64,000 nt of DNA from Chitinophagales bacterium (GTDB lineage Bacteria > Bacteroidota > Bacteroidia > Chitinophagales > UBA10324): positions 633,252 through 697,251 of the forward strand of contig JAIBAY010000002.1 in the NCBI GenBank assembly GCA_019694975.1. Direction: 5' to 3'. Made by a program: the position numbers and the translations under genes. This document shows, piece after piece, positions 27,652 to 36,636 of the stretch. A model generated the notes under the pieces. The model was not told where the DNA came from, made no database searches, and worked only from the letters and a program-made list of their open reading frames with translations. The first letter of the stretch is position 1. The number at the start of each line of letters is the position of its first letter.

Positions 27652-29232
27652 CTACTTTTTGGTCTCCCTGTTCAGCACCTGCAATGTTCTCCTGTAAAAT
27701 GCATTGGCGCGGGCAGGTGAATCACCAATACAAACGACTCCCAGTTTTCCAAACTGGGAAAGTGCACCGATCAGGTGAAACATGACACCCTGTTGCGATG
27801 AGCCGTCATACTGCAGATTATTCAGGATGGCAATATCAATTAAATCAGGCGGTGTGAGCACTCTGTAATTATCATTCTTAACATTATCGGAGCTGAAATA
27901 GTAGCGACGCTGTCCATTTGCAGTAAGATAGATGCCTTTTTCCACATCATATTTGCCCATGGTCAAACCCTGCAACAACAGGTTGGGATGGGTGGTGCCT
28001 CCCTTGCGCAGATTGATTTCAACAGCGTAATGCTTCCATCCGCTTTCTTCCTTTACCGAAATAAAATCGATACTGAACCGTCCGAGTACACCGTACTTTT
28101 TCAACTCATTGGCAACCAGCAAACCCCTCTTTCCTATCTCGCCGGCATATACTTCGTCAGCAGGGAAATTGGCACCAATGAATACCTGTCCGTCATCTCC
28201 GCCAAGCAGCTGATCATGTGTGGAAATCACTTCAGCATTTCCCAAAGGATCAATCAGGCATTGCGCTGAAGGAGATGTTTTTATTTCACCCGGAATAAAT
28301 TCCTCTACAATACCTTCCATTTCCCTGAATTTATTCATAAAGATTTCATAGGTAAAGGCGCTGGCAATGATCGTGAGTTGCTCTTTGAGATGCTCCTTTA
28401 CCCAGCCGGCAATATTGCCGCTTTCCGGACAACCGGCATAGGAGAAGATCGCATTCCCTTCTCCCGAAAATCCTTCATTCACCTTCACTACCGCTTTTTT
28501 GAGTGCAGGATTATTTTTTTTGAGCGCCGTCAGCGCAGCTGCGATATCATTTTCATCCTTTAGATCTTCAAAACCAGGGGCAAGGTCTAAACCACAGGCC
28601 CTGAAAATTTTACGGCTTCCGCTTTTTGATCCATGAAAAAGCAGTTCAGGGTCACAGCCGAACAAGGGCAGATTAAGCCGTACGGAAAGTGTGCGTTCCA
28701 GGTCAGTGGAATTATACACCGTAAAGTGCGCAAGGTGACGGTTCGGAATTGCGTCATGAATGCGCTTCATCAACCTGCTGCGTTCAAGAATTTTCTCCGA
28801 CAGTGATCTTGCGGACGCATCATACGTGCTGAGCATCGTCAGTCGCCGGCGGGCATGATCGCCGGTTATACCGGGCAACAGGTGCAGGTAATAGTCGATA
28901 ATCACCGGATCAATCGGCATGCTGGTCACATACACTACATGTGTACGTGGCATACGGAGCAACATGAGTAATGAAAGCAGCCGTTCTTCATAATGCAGCA
29001 CACCGCTTACACGCGATTGCAGCTCCTGGTCAATGGTCAGTGACGGGATCACCACCACCGTTTTCGGCGCAGACATATCGGGAAAATATTTTTCAAACTG
29101 CTCCCGCATTTCGGCCTGCAGTGCATGAAAACGCTTTCGCTCTTCTGCAGAGCCCGGTGCGGGCGCAGCAAGGCGGATGGTTGTGTCTTCTTGCTGCAGT
29201 AACTTTCCGCTGTTGCCTGTGTCCATATTCAT
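27652..29232 (-). CDS. PGM1-related peptide ligase-like ATP-grasp protein
   Basis: A 526-residue protein. An N-terminal pre-ATP-grasp region with VVVIPSLTIDQELQSRVSG and EERLLSLLMLLRMP leads to an ATP-grasp core (KKAVVKVNEGFSGEGNA as the nucleotide-binding loop; GIVEEFIPGEIKTSPSAQCL; AVEINLRKGGTTHPNLLLQG as the metal/carboxylate site) and a C-terminal domain (MFHLIGALSQFGKLG). This order matches proteins annotated as PGM1-related, named after the pheganomycin peptide ligase. Amide bond formation between a carboxylate and an amine is expected; the substrates are unknown. It has no biosynthetic cluster around it here. Confidence 0.8.
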   Translation of the reverse strand: MNMDTGNSGKLLQQEDTTIRLAAPAPGSAEERKRFHALQAEMREQFEKYFPDMSAPKTVVVIPSLTIDQELQSRVSGVLHYEERLLSLLMLLRMPRTHVVYVTSMPIDPVIIDYYLHLLPGITGDHARRRLTMLSTYDASARSLSEKILERSRLMKRIHDAIPNRHLAHFTVYNSTDLERTLSVRLNLPLFGCDPELLFHGSKSGSRKIFRACGLDLAPGFEDLKDENDIAAALTALKKNNPALKKAVVKVNEGFSGEGNAIFSYAGCPESGNIAGWVKEHLKEQLTIIASAFTYEIFMNKFREMEGIVEEFIPGEIKTSPSAQCLIDPLGNAEVISTHDQLLGGDDGQVFIGANFPADEVYAGEIGKRGLLVANELKKYGVLGRFSIDFISVKEESGWKHYAVEINLRKGGTTHPNLLLQGLTMGKYDVEKGIYLTANGQRRYYFSSDNVKNDNYRVLTPPDLIDIAILNNLQYDGSSQQGVMFHLIGALSQFGKLGVVCIGDSPARANAFYRRTLQVLNRETKK

Positions 29233-29286
29233 TGCGAAAAATAATTTTATTAATGGTGGTTCAACCGCTATAAAAAATGCGTGGCT

Positions 29287-30771
29287 TTAAAATGAAATCA
29301 TATTCACTGAAAATGGCCTGAGCGAAATCGTGCCTGCGCTGCTTGTGCTTTCTTCCACTTCATAACTGTTTAATGATGCGGCTGACACAGTGCTGATGGC
29401 AAACTTTTTACCGGAAACAGCGGTACCATTTATTTTTACAGCAGGAAAATTTACGGTATTCCCTGTTTCATTAATCAGCATCATCGTGTATTTGCCGTTT
29501 TCACTGCACACTATTCCGGTTACGCCCGACCCTCCACTGACCGTCATATCATCCACCTGCTGATTTCCGCTAAACAGCATTCCGCAAGCTTTAAGCGTCT
29601 TATATATATTATCCGCATCACCCTTTCCACCATCACCGCGATTCAGACTTTTTAAAGGCATGAAAGAAGCATAACCAATAAAATTACCGTTCGCTTTATT
29701 GTAGCCAATCATGAACTCATAAAATTTCGCGATATATAGACAACTCAGCATCGTGTTGTACATGGGGTTCTTTGACTTGATGCCCCACTGGCAGAATGAC
29801 ACTTTTTTGCCCGGGAAAGAGCTTTTGAAAACATTTAGCCATTGAGGTATGGTTTGTGCAAATGCCTGGTTGATCTGATCAAGGCTTATGGCATCACTTT
29901 CCTTCGAACCAAACAGGTCCTTATCCCATATATATAATCTTGCTTCATCACCGGGTATGCCTTCGAGTTGCTTATTCCACGCAGCAAACTTTGATGTTTG
30001 TTTATATACCGGTGCACCATCAACCACCGTTATGATTCCCGGAAATTTCCTTTTAACGGAATCAATCCAGACTGAAATCTTTTTACGGTAGGCGTTACCA
30101 TCCGGAAAATCATAGTTGTTGCTGCTGATGTTTTGTTCCATGCCAAAAATCACGCGCTGTGCATTGGCACGCTGAATTTTCCAGTACAATTCCGGCAGCG
30201 TTCCGCTTTGCACATTTGCTATCACATCACCACGGATATTGAGTCTATGTAACAGGGCACAATACTGGTTAAAAAAATCAACGCCGAATTTTACATTGCC
30301 GACGCCATCCAATATTCCATCCATCGTTCCGCCTCTTGCTTCCACATCCTCTCGCCTGATGTTGTACCCATCACCTTTTCCGCCTTTAATCAACGTATCA
30401 CCAATGATCACATGATCATGATCTGATGTGCTGCCACCACTGTATTGCAATGAATTCAGGTTCAGTGCCTTTATCCATGAATAATAAGGCTCAGCGAGAA
30501 TATCACGGCCGGTCATCCCTTTGCCAAAAAAAATATCAATGACGCATCCGGAATGAATCTGCTTATACAACGGAACCGCTTTACTGGTGGTAATGGATAT
30601 TACCGCATCACCGGAAAAAATCTCCGCAGCAGGCGCTGTCGCATTTTCAGCCGGTGTGCCTGCCATCTTATGATGCTTGCCATGGCCTGTGGATTTACAA
30701 CCGATGGAAACTGTCAGGATAAAAACAAGCAGTTGTACACTTCGCATCAGGTTTAGTCTTTTCATATTCAT
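29287..30771 (-). CDS. Glycoside hydrolase-like lipoprotein (GH clan A-type barrel plus beta-sandwich, uncertain)
   Basis: The frame is open from 30789; I use the ATG at 30771 (MNMKRLNLMRSVQLLVF), giving 494 residues. A lipoprotein-like signal ends with a cysteine (VSIGCKS). The middle (~60-410) reads as a TIM-barrel enzyme (FGVDFFNQYCALLHRL; FGMEQNISSN; KKVSFCQWGIKSK), and the last ~90 residues as a beta-sandwich like the C-terminal domain of arabinofuranosidase-type enzymes (MMLINETGNTVNFP). It is probably an outer-membrane or periplasmic sugar-active enzyme; the GH family is not decided. The short 54-base gap to the ATP-grasp gene (29232) suggests one operon. Confidence 0.6.
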   Translation of the reverse strand: MNMKRLNLMRSVQLLVFILTVSIGCKSTGHGKHHKMAGTPAENATAPAAEIFSGDAVISITTSKAVPLYKQIHSGCVIDIFFGKGMTGRDILAEPYYSWIKALNLNSLQYSGGSTSDHDHVIIGDTLIKGGKGDGYNIRREDVEARGGTMDGILDGVGNVKFGVDFFNQYCALLHRLNIRGDVIANVQSGTLPELYWKIQRANAQRVIFGMEQNISSNNYDFPDGNAYRKKISVWIDSVKRKFPGIITVVDGAPVYKQTSKFAAWNKQLEGIPGDEARLYIWDKDLFGSKESDAISLDQINQAFAQTIPQWLNVFKSSFPGKKVSFCQWGIKSKNPMYNTMLSCLYIAKFYEFMIGYNKANGNFIGYASFMPLKSLNRGDGGKGDADNIYKTLKACGMLFSGNQQVDDMTVSGGSGVTGIVCSENGKYTMMLINETGNTVNFPAVKINGTAVSGKKFAISTVSAASLNSYEVEESTSSAGTISLRPFSVNMISF

Positions 30772-31014
30772 TGAAAGGGATTTAATCAAAGATAAAACTA
30801 TGCAATTCGAAAAACAACAATCAAAAATCCCAATTCCAGGTTTCCTTCACCTTACAGCATGAAGCATGACATTAGCATATCAACAACCGCAGCTATCCTG
30901 CGTTTGAACTTTCAAATATTCTTAATTGCAAATTGAAGCAATCACTTCTGCATGCAGTTGAACGAGTATCAATGCCGGATCGAATAGCCCGGGGCTCCAG
31001 CATTTTTAATCATG

Positions 31015-32214
31015 TTACCCATTCTGGATGGCTGCAACGCCGGGTAACACCTTACCTTCAAAATATTCAAGCATCGCTCCTCCTCCGGTAGAAACATAGC
31101 TTACCTGATCCGATAATTGGAATTTGTTGATGGCAGCAACAGAATCACCACCACCTATCAGGGAGTATGCCCCTTTTGCAGTTGCTTCCGCCACAGCCAA
31201 AGCAATACGCTTTGTGCCTTCCTGGAAATTGCTGAATTCAAAAACACCCATTGGCCCGTTCCATAAAATGGTTTTTGAATCCACTATCACTGTTTTAAAT
31301 GCTTCAATAGCTTTGGGGCCAATATCCAAACCCATGAAGCCGGATGTTATGTTATTGCTTTCACATAATCCGCGGTTTGCCTCATTGCTGAAAGCATCTG
31401 CTGTAACGGAATCGGCAGGCAACAACAGCTGAACACCTTTCTCCTCCGCCTTTTTCAACAAGTCAAGCGCATGTCCAAGCCGGTCATCTTCACAGAGTGA
31501 GTTGCCGATATTTCCGCCCATAGCTTTGAAAAAGGTATATGCCATGCCACCGCCAATAATGATATTATCAGCTTTCTGCAGTAGTTGCTCAATGATCAGG
31601 ATTTTGTCTGAAACTTTTGCTCCGCCAATAATCGCCGTGAATGGCTTTGCTGGATTCTTTATTGCCTTGTCGGCATTTTCCAGTTCAGAAGCCATCAGCA
31701 AGCCGAACATCTTCCGTTCAGCCGGGAAAAAATTGGCCACGATGGTAGTGGAGGCATGTGCACGATGTGCAGTGCCAAATGCATCGTTCACATATACATC
31801 ACCTAAAGCCGACAACTGTTTCGCAAAATCTTCATCACCCTTTTCTTCTTCCGGATGAAACCGCAGATTTTCCAATAACAACACATCGCCGGGCTGCAAT
31901 GCGGCTGCGGCACTTACGGCTTCAGAGCCCACACATTCCGTCACAAACTTCACCGGGCGATTCAACAGTTGAGCCGTAGCTTCCTGCACATGTCGCAATG
32001 AATACTTCTCTTCAGGCCCGCCCTTTGGCCTGCCAAGGTGCGACATCAGGATCACTGATCCTCCATCAGACAAAATTTTGTTGATTGTAGGAACAGCACC
32101 GCGAATCCGCGTATCATCCTTTACAGCAAAAGTCACTTTATCAAGCGGCACATTAAAGTCAACCCGTAGCAGTGCACGCTGACCGGCAAAATTGTAGGCA
32201 TTAACAGTTTTCAT
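31015..32214 (-). CDS. pgk: Phosphoglycerate kinase
   Basis: A 399-residue glycolytic enzyme converting 1,3-bisphosphoglycerate and ADP to 3-phosphoglycerate and ATP. Signatures: [39 protein letters not shown] ([16 protein letters not shown]), [15 protein letters not shown], and the nucleotide loop [11 protein letters not shown] with [14 protein letters not shown]. It lies downstream of gapA on the minus strand, separated by a terminator hairpin, so it is probably only partly coupled to it. Confidence 0.98.
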   Translation of the reverse strand: MKTVNAYNFAGQRALLRVDFNVPLDKVTFAVKDDTRIRGAVPTINKILSDGGSVILMSHLGRPKGGPEEKYSLRHVQEATAQLLNRPVKFVTECVGSEAVSAAAALQPGDVLLLENLRFHPEEEKGDEDFAKQLSALGDVYVNDAFGTAHRAHASTTIVANFFPAERKMFGLLMASELENADKAIKNPAKPFTAIIGGAKVSDKILIIEQLLQKADNIIIGGGMAYTFFKAMGGNIGNSLCEDDRLGHALDLLKKAEEKGVQLLLPADSVTADAFSNEANRGLCESNNITSGFMGLDIGPKAIEAFKTVIVDSKTILWNGPMGVFEFSNFQEGTKRIALAVAEATAKGAYSLIGGGDSVAAINKFQLSDQVSYVSTGGGAMLEYFEGKVLPGVAAIQNG

Positions 32215-32292
32215 CTTAAAAAAGTACTTTGAACAAATTAATTAAATGCATTGCCTGCTTGCGACAACATCCTACTCCAGTCACACTGGGTG

Positions 32293-32342
32293 GTTAAAAG
32301 AAAAAATGGTTAAACAGCCTTAGAGTGCGCCGTTTAACCATT
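32293..32342 (-). terminator. Terminator between gapA and pgk
   Basis: On the minus strand AATGGTTAAAC (complement of 32332-32342), a 16-base loop and GTTTAACCATT (complement of 32305-32315) are followed by TTTTCTTTT. It ends gapA transcripts 16 bases past its stop. Confidence 0.85.
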
Positions 32343-32357
32343 GAAAAAATCACGCAT

Positions 32358-33371
32358 TTATTTGCTGATCAGTCCGGCAAAATATTTTACGGTACGCACC
32401 AGCTGTGATACATAACTCATTTCATTATCATACCACGAAACTGTCTTCACCAATTGTTTATCACCCACCGTCATCACCTTGGTTTGCGTGCCATCATAAA
32501 GGGAACCGAAGGTGATACCAATCACATCGGTACTTACGATTTCATCTTCAGTATAGCCAAATGATTCATTGGAGGCTGCTTTCATGGCTGCATTCACCTC
32601 ATCTGCCGTTACTTTCTTACCAAGAATAGAAGTCAGTTCAGTCAATGAACCGGTGATGGTTGGCACCCGCTGCGCATTGCCATCCAGTTTGCCCTTCAGT
32701 TCCGGCAGTACCAGCCCAATTGCCTTGGCAGCGCCGGTGCTGTTGGGAACGATGTTGGAGGCGGCAGCGCGGGCACGGCGAAGGTCTCCCTTAGGATGCG
32801 GTGCATCCTGTGTATTCTGATCGTTTGTATAAGCGTGAATGGTAGTCATGATACCAACCTCGATGCCGAATTTATCGTTGAGCACTTTAGCCATCGGCGC
32901 CAGGCAATTGGTAGTGCAGGATGCACAGGAAATGATCGTTTCGCTGCCATCCAGTATCTGGTGATTTACATTGAAGACAATAGTTTTGAGATCACCTGTT
33001 GCAGGGGCTGAAATCACAACGCGTTTTGCACCGGCAGTGATATGCGCTGCAGCTTTATCTTTATCAGTGAAGAAACCGGTACATTCAAGCACCACATCCA
33101 CTTCATGACTCTTCCAGGGTATGTCAGCTGGATTTTTATGTGCGTAAATTTTCACTTCATCGCCATTTACGGCAATGGAGCTTTCGCCTGCGGTTACGGC
33201 TGCATCAAAGCGACCTTGCGCAGAATCATACTTCAGGAGGTGAGCAAGTACTTTAGGACTGGTTAAATCATTGATGGCTACAACATCAATACCTTCCATT
33301 TGGTAAATCTGCCGGTATACCAGGCGTCCGATGCGGCCGAAACCATTGATGGCTACTTTAACAGTTGACAT
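32358..33371 (-). CDS. gapA: Glyceraldehyde-3-phosphate dehydrogenase, type I
   Basis: A 337-residue NAD-type GAPDH. Signatures: [15 protein letters not shown] (NAD-binding loop), [20 protein letters not shown] with the catalytic cysteine, [40 protein letters not shown], and [15 protein letters not shown] at the end. It makes 1,3-bisphosphoglycerate, the substrate of the neighbouring pgk. A TACATTTG -7 box lies ~45 bases upstream. Confidence 0.98.
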   Translation of the reverse strand: MSTVKVAINGFGRIGRLVYRQIYQMEGIDVVAINDLTSPKVLAHLLKYDSAQGRFDAAVTAGESSIAVNGDEVKIYAHKNPADIPWKSHEVDVVLECTGFFTDKDKAAAHITAGAKRVVISAPATGDLKTIVFNVNHQILDGSETIISCASCTTNCLAPMAKVLNDKFGIEVGIMTTIHAYTNDQNTQDAPHPKGDLRRARAAASNIVPNSTGAAKAIGLVLPELKGKLDGNAQRVPTITGSLTELTSILGKKVTADEVNAAMKAASNESFGYTEDEIVSTDVIGITFGSLYDGTQTKVMTVGDKQLVKTVSWYDNEMSYVSQLVRTVKYFAGLISK

Positions 33372-33415
33372 TATCGAGTACGGATTTTATGGGTGATTGA
33401 ATGAAAATTGAGCCG

Positions 33416-33423
33416 CAAATGTA
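33416..33423 (-). promoter_or_regulatory. -7 box TACATTTG of gapA
   Basis: The complement of CAAATGTA at 33416-33423 matches TAnnTTTG; transcription would start near 33409, giving a ~38-base leader. A consensus -33 is not clear. Confidence 0.55.
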
Positions 33424-33474
33424 AGTAAAGAAGTGCTGAACCTGAATGAAATATCAAAAATATTAATGACGGTC

Positions 33475-33507
33475 TTGTTCTTCAGGAAACAAAAAAAATT
33501 ATCTTTG
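33475..33507 (+). promoter_or_regulatory. Promoter of tRNA-Glu (TTG ... TATCTTTG)
   Basis: TATCTTTG (33500-33507) matches TAnnTTTG, with a TTG at 33475-33477, 22 bases upstream. Initiation near 33514 would leave a 13-base leader before the tRNA. Confidence 0.6.
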
Positions 33508-33526
33508 CGACCTCAATTCCGGAAAC

Positions 33527-33598
33527 GGCGCGTTGGTCAAGGGGTTAAGACGCCTCTCTTTCACGGAGGAATCAGGGGTTCGATTCCCCTACGCGCTA
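33527..33598 (+). tRNA. tRNA-Glu (anticodon TTC)
   Basis: A full cloverleaf can be drawn: acceptor GGCGCGT with ACGCGCT (one G-T at position 1-72), D-arm GTC/GAC, anticodon arm CCTCT-CTTTCAC-GGAGG with anticodon TTC, and T-arm AGGGG-TTCGATT-CCCCT with discriminator A. No CCA is encoded. It is the only gene on its short plus-strand transcript, which has its own promoter and terminator. Confidence 0.95.
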
Positions 33599-33599
33599 C

Positions 33600-33636
33600 A
33601 AAAGCCGCCAAGCTTGAACTTTGGCGGCTTTTTTTT
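33600..33636 (+). terminator. Terminator of tRNA-Glu
   Basis: GCCGCCAA, short loop, TTTGGCGGC then a T-run directly after the tRNA. Confidence 0.9.
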
Positions 33637-33809
33637 GAAAATGTGCCTTATCGAAAGTGTTACGGACCCTCTGAACGCTTATCCTGCATTTGCTTAACCA
33701 CCATCATATCGGCTTAACTGCTAACCGGGAATTTTCAAACTTCGGATCAAACAAGAAATCACATGCTTAGAAAGGCAGCTGCCCGCAATCATGCATTAAT
33801 GCTTGTTTT

Positions 33810-34403
33810 TCAGATACCTTTTCCTGTTCCGGCCACTTTGTTATTCCTGATATTGCTATAGTCGGTTTTATCGAGGTAGGCAGGCTGATAGGTTACACCT
33901 TGCTTCTCCAGATTTTGCACAAAAGCATTTAAGTGATTGGCGGAGTATTGAAGAAGATACTTGTATGTTCCGGCAATTTCCTTGATGGTTGTACCGGCAA
34001 TGCCATTTCTAAGGTCAATAATATCCTTCTCTTCCATATTGGCGCTTGCTTTCAATGCGGCTTTTAAACTGCCATTGCCAATTTCAAGCATTTCATTGTA
34101 CTCTGCCTGAATACTGCTGTCAACAAAAACACCTCTGGCATCACCGGTCCGGGCAATTGGATCATCCAATTTGTATTTTTCAATCAGCAAAAGAATCTGC
34201 GACATGTGATAAGTTTCATTTTCGGCAATATTTGCAAATACTTTCTGATTCCATTTTTCATTCATTGCCAGGTAAAAGTCACGGGTCATCTTTTCTTCTT
34301 CCCGCATCCGGAGTATGGTATTTTTTTCATCCTGAGAAATCATCTGAGCCAGGGAGGCAGAACTTGCTATCGCAAATAAAACTGCCAGTATTATTGATTT
34401 CAT
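33810..34403 (-). CDS. Exported DUF2202 protein (ferritin-like)
   Basis: A 197-residue protein with a signal peptide (MKSIILAVLFAIASSASLA, cleaved near AQM). The mature helical part has the DUF2202 pattern: NTILRMREEEKMTRDFYLAM, ENETYHMSQILLLI, EYNEMLEIGNGSLKAALKAS, and YLLQYSANHLNAFVQNLEKQ. The E...E..H spacing resembles a ferritin-like di-iron site, so metal binding is possible. Its role is unknown; it tends to be found among stress or envelope genes. It is alone on its strand. Confidence 0.85.
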   Translation of the reverse strand: MKSIILAVLFAIASSASLAQMISQDEKNTILRMREEEKMTRDFYLAMNEKWNQKVFANIAENETYHMSQILLLIEKYKLDDPIARTGDARGVFVDSSIQAEYNEMLEIGNGSLKAALKASANMEEKDIIDLRNGIAGTTIKEIAGTYKYLLQYSANHLNAFVQNLEKQGVTYQPAYLDKTDYSNIRNNKVAGTGKGI

Positions 34404-34824
34404 GATCTTTAATTTTGAGTAAAATTAATTTTGCAGGAAGCCTCAAATACTGTCATTCATCATAAAGTCACCTGATTATTATCAGTGATTCCATACTGAT
34501 CATGTCATGATTCCCCTCTGAATGTGGAATCGGTTTCACATTATATCCTTTCTCACCTGCTTTTATTTACAGCCATATGTCATCATGATCAGCTATAGTT
34601 GGTGTCAACGATAGCTGATCCAAAAAACCTATTTTCCTGTGATACGCTTGTGAAATAGATAAGCGGTAAGATTATTGACAGCGCTATGAAAATATTCAGG
34701 ATAAATAACAACATGAGGCAATATGCGCTAATTCAAAAACCATGAGATTAATCACATTTTCTGTTGATGTCATTCAGTTATTTTGTGATGGAATGAAAAT
34801 AGTTTCAAAAAACAATTTCGGTAT
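34404..34824. other. Intergenic region with a long inverted repeat
   Basis: No gene was seen in ~420 bases between divergently read genes. It holds a perfect 10-bp inverted repeat at 34587-34620 (GATCAGCTAT-N14-ATAGCTGATC) with no T-run on either side, so an operator or RNA structure is more likely than a terminator. Confidence 0.5.
34587..34620. repeat. Perfect 10-bp inverted repeat, possible operator
   Basis: Arms 34587-34596 and 34611-34620 are exact complements with a 14-base spacer. It lies about 205 bases before the baeRF3 gene and 184 bases before the divergent DUF2202 gene. Confidence 0.5.
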
Positions 34825-35922
34825 ATGAACATCAGGAAAATGAATGAGATTCTGGAAGTGGCACAGGCAGTTCCCTACCGGCCTGCGGTTTCCATCATCA
34901 TGCCATTATCCGCCAGTATCGGTTTGACTAAAGAATTTCTGCATTCAGTCAAAAGTATTATTGCAAGGGTTGAAAGAGAATTATTAGCTACTTATCCCGC
35001 AGACCTTGCGGACACAGTAACCGATAAAATCAGGAATCTGATTAATAACCTTACGATCGATACGGCCCGGAAAAGCATTGCCATCTTTGTTTCTCCCGTT
35101 TATGAAAAGGTCATTTACCTGGACATACCCCTGGAAGAAAAGATTATGATTGACGAAACGTTCGCAATCAGGGATCTTGTATATGCTCAGGATCAGGCTG
35201 CAAGTTACCTCCTTTTGCTGCTGAGCGGAAATGAAAGCCGCCTGTTTCTTGGCAACAACGAATCAATGCTGAAGATTGATGCAGGTTTACCTGAATCAGC
35301 GGAAGCATTTGAAAATGATATAGCGGAACGGGTGGCCAACTTCTCAGATATGTCAGACCGGAAAGAAATTGTGATGGAAAAATATCTGCATCACATTGAT
35401 CAGGTATTGGGGAAGATACTGCAAACGTACAGGTTGCCGGTTTTTGTGATGGGAACATCCAGGATTGCCGGGCACTTTAAACATCTCACGAAATATGCAA
35501 CTGATATCCGGCATTACATACATGGCAACTTCGATGCCTCCAATATTGAAACTATAAGTAAAGCACTGTTGCCTGCCATACATGCATGGCAGGAGGAAAA
35601 GCAAAATAAGATGCTGCAAAAGGTACAGGATGCCGCCGATGAAAAAAAGCTGGCTGAAGGCATTCATGATGTTTGGCGGGATTCCATCAATAACAACGGC
35701 CGGCTGCTGGTGGTGGAAAAAGACTATTCTTATGTTGGTTATCACGGAAGTAATGAAACCGTGATTGGTAATGCTGCTGAACTTTCCGGTGATTCGGGCA
35801 CCATTAAAGATACTGTTGACCTGATAATAGAAAGGGTATTACGTTTTGGAGGAGAAGTATCATTTGTACAAAATGATGCCTTGAAATCGCATCGCCATAT
35901 TGTGCTGATAAGGTTCTATTAA
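34825..35922 (+). CDS. baeRF3-type protein (bacterial archaeo-eukaryotic release factor family)
   Basis: A 365-residue protein matching the baeRF3 layout: an N-terminal domain (YRPAVSIIMPLSASIGLTKE), a middle domain (DQAASYLLLLLSGNESRLF; the YLHHIDQVLGKIL helix; LPVFVMGTSRIAGHFKHLTK), and a C-terminal L7Ae-like part (GRLLVVEKDYSYVGYHG; TVDLIIERVLRFGGEVSFVQ). These bacterial homologues of eRF1 lack the GGQ termination motif and are predicted to act on stalled ribosomes or RNA; the function is not settled. It is read alone from the start at 34825. Confidence 0.8.
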   Translation: MNIRKMNEILEVAQAVPYRPAVSIIMPLSASIGLTKEFLHSVKSIIARVERELLATYPADLADTVTDKIRNLINNLTIDTARKSIAIFVSPVYEKVIYLDIPLEEKIMIDETFAIRDLVYAQDQAASYLLLLLSGNESRLFLGNNESMLKIDAGLPESAEAFENDIAERVANFSDMSDRKEIVMEKYLHHIDQVLGKILQTYRLPVFVMGTSRIAGHFKHLTKYATDIRHYIHGNFDASNIETISKALLPAIHAWQEEKQNKMLQKVQDAADEKKLAEGIHDVWRDSINNNGRLLVVEKDYSYVGYHGSNETVIGNAAELSGDSGTIKDTVDLIIERVLRFGGEVSFVQNDALKSHRHIVLIRFY

Positions 35923-36100
35923 CCTTTCATTTCCGGCATTTACCCCTTTGCCTGAATATGGCAGGAGTTTCTGAAACCGGAAACACTCATTTAACCTGTC
36001 ATCGCCGTTATTTCCAGGATGAACTATCTATCCTTCCAATAGTGGAAATGACAGAGTAACGAACTCTTCATTCACTAATAATCCATAAAACTCACCGGAC
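35923..36100. other. Intergenic region between baeRF3 and the candidate RNA
   Basis: About 180 bases, with no gene or terminator for the baeRF3 transcript seen. Confidence 0.4.
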
Positions 36101-36132
36101 AAAAAAAAGCCCCGCCACCCTGAAGGCGGGGC
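36101..36132 (-). terminator. Strong terminator of the candidate small RNA
   Basis: A perfect 8-bp GC stem (complement of 36109-36132) is followed by eight T on the minus strand. No protein gene ends nearby on that strand: the closest stop is at 36637, over 500 bases upstream. Confidence 0.9.
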
Positions 36133-36280
36133 ACTAAGCCAGCTTAAAAAATGAATACTGGCTAATTTGCAGCGATACAAACCGCTGTCGGCTTAGTTGG
36201 CTTTTTGAATAAATTCAATGAACAAAATTTCTGCATCCGCTCTAAGCCATATCTGCACTTGTCAACAGTCAATCATATTC
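36101..36280 (-). ncRNA. Candidate structured small RNA with own promoter and terminator
   Basis: The minus strand carries TTTG-N20-TAATTTTG (-7 box is the complement of 36287-36294), which predicts a start near 36280. A strong terminator (GCCCCGCC-loop-GGCGGGGC, complement of 36109-36132, then eight T from 36108 to 36101) ends the transcript, giving ~180 nt with no ORF. Inside are pairing segments: the complement of 36190-36197 can pair with 36133-36140 (8 bp) or with 36242-36248 (7 bp), mutually exclusive. Small hairpins occur at 36170-36187 and 36137-36163. The RNA does not look like 6S, SRP, tmRNA or RNase P. Function is unknown. Confidence 0.55.
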
Positions 36281-36286
36281 ACCCTA

Positions 36287-36318
36287 CAAAATTATTTACG
36301 CGAAAAAAGCAAAACAAA
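36287..36318 (-). promoter_or_regulatory. Promoter of the candidate small RNA (TTTG-N20-TAATTTTG)
   Basis: The complement of 36287-36294 reads TAATTTTG, a full match to TAnnTTTG. Twenty bases upstream on the minus strand is TTTG (near 36315-36318), fitting the -33 element. Confidence 0.65.
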
Positions 36319-36636
36319 GACTTTAGTCATACGTGGTGATGATATTAATCATACTATGCAATGCTGAAGAGTGATTTGCAACAGTCATGGAGAATGTTAA
36401 CGCGTTGACCGCTGCATTTCACATTTCCGGGAAGATTGGTTGACTGACTTTTCCATAAGACAGTTTTACCAGATAATATGAAGTCGCCATCTTTTCAAGC
36501 TATTCTTCAGATTTCTTAAAAAAACCAAACATCAGTGTTGCAGCGTTTGCGCTTGATTCAGGTACAACTCCAAAATCATCGTTTTCAAACTTCAATGCAG
36601 GAACAATCGCAGTATATTAAGTCGCAGTGCTGATGT
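36295..36636. other. Non-coding stretch downstream of the PLD gene
   Basis: About 340 bases between the cardiolipin synthase-like gene and the small-RNA promoter; no gene was seen. Confidence 0.4.
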
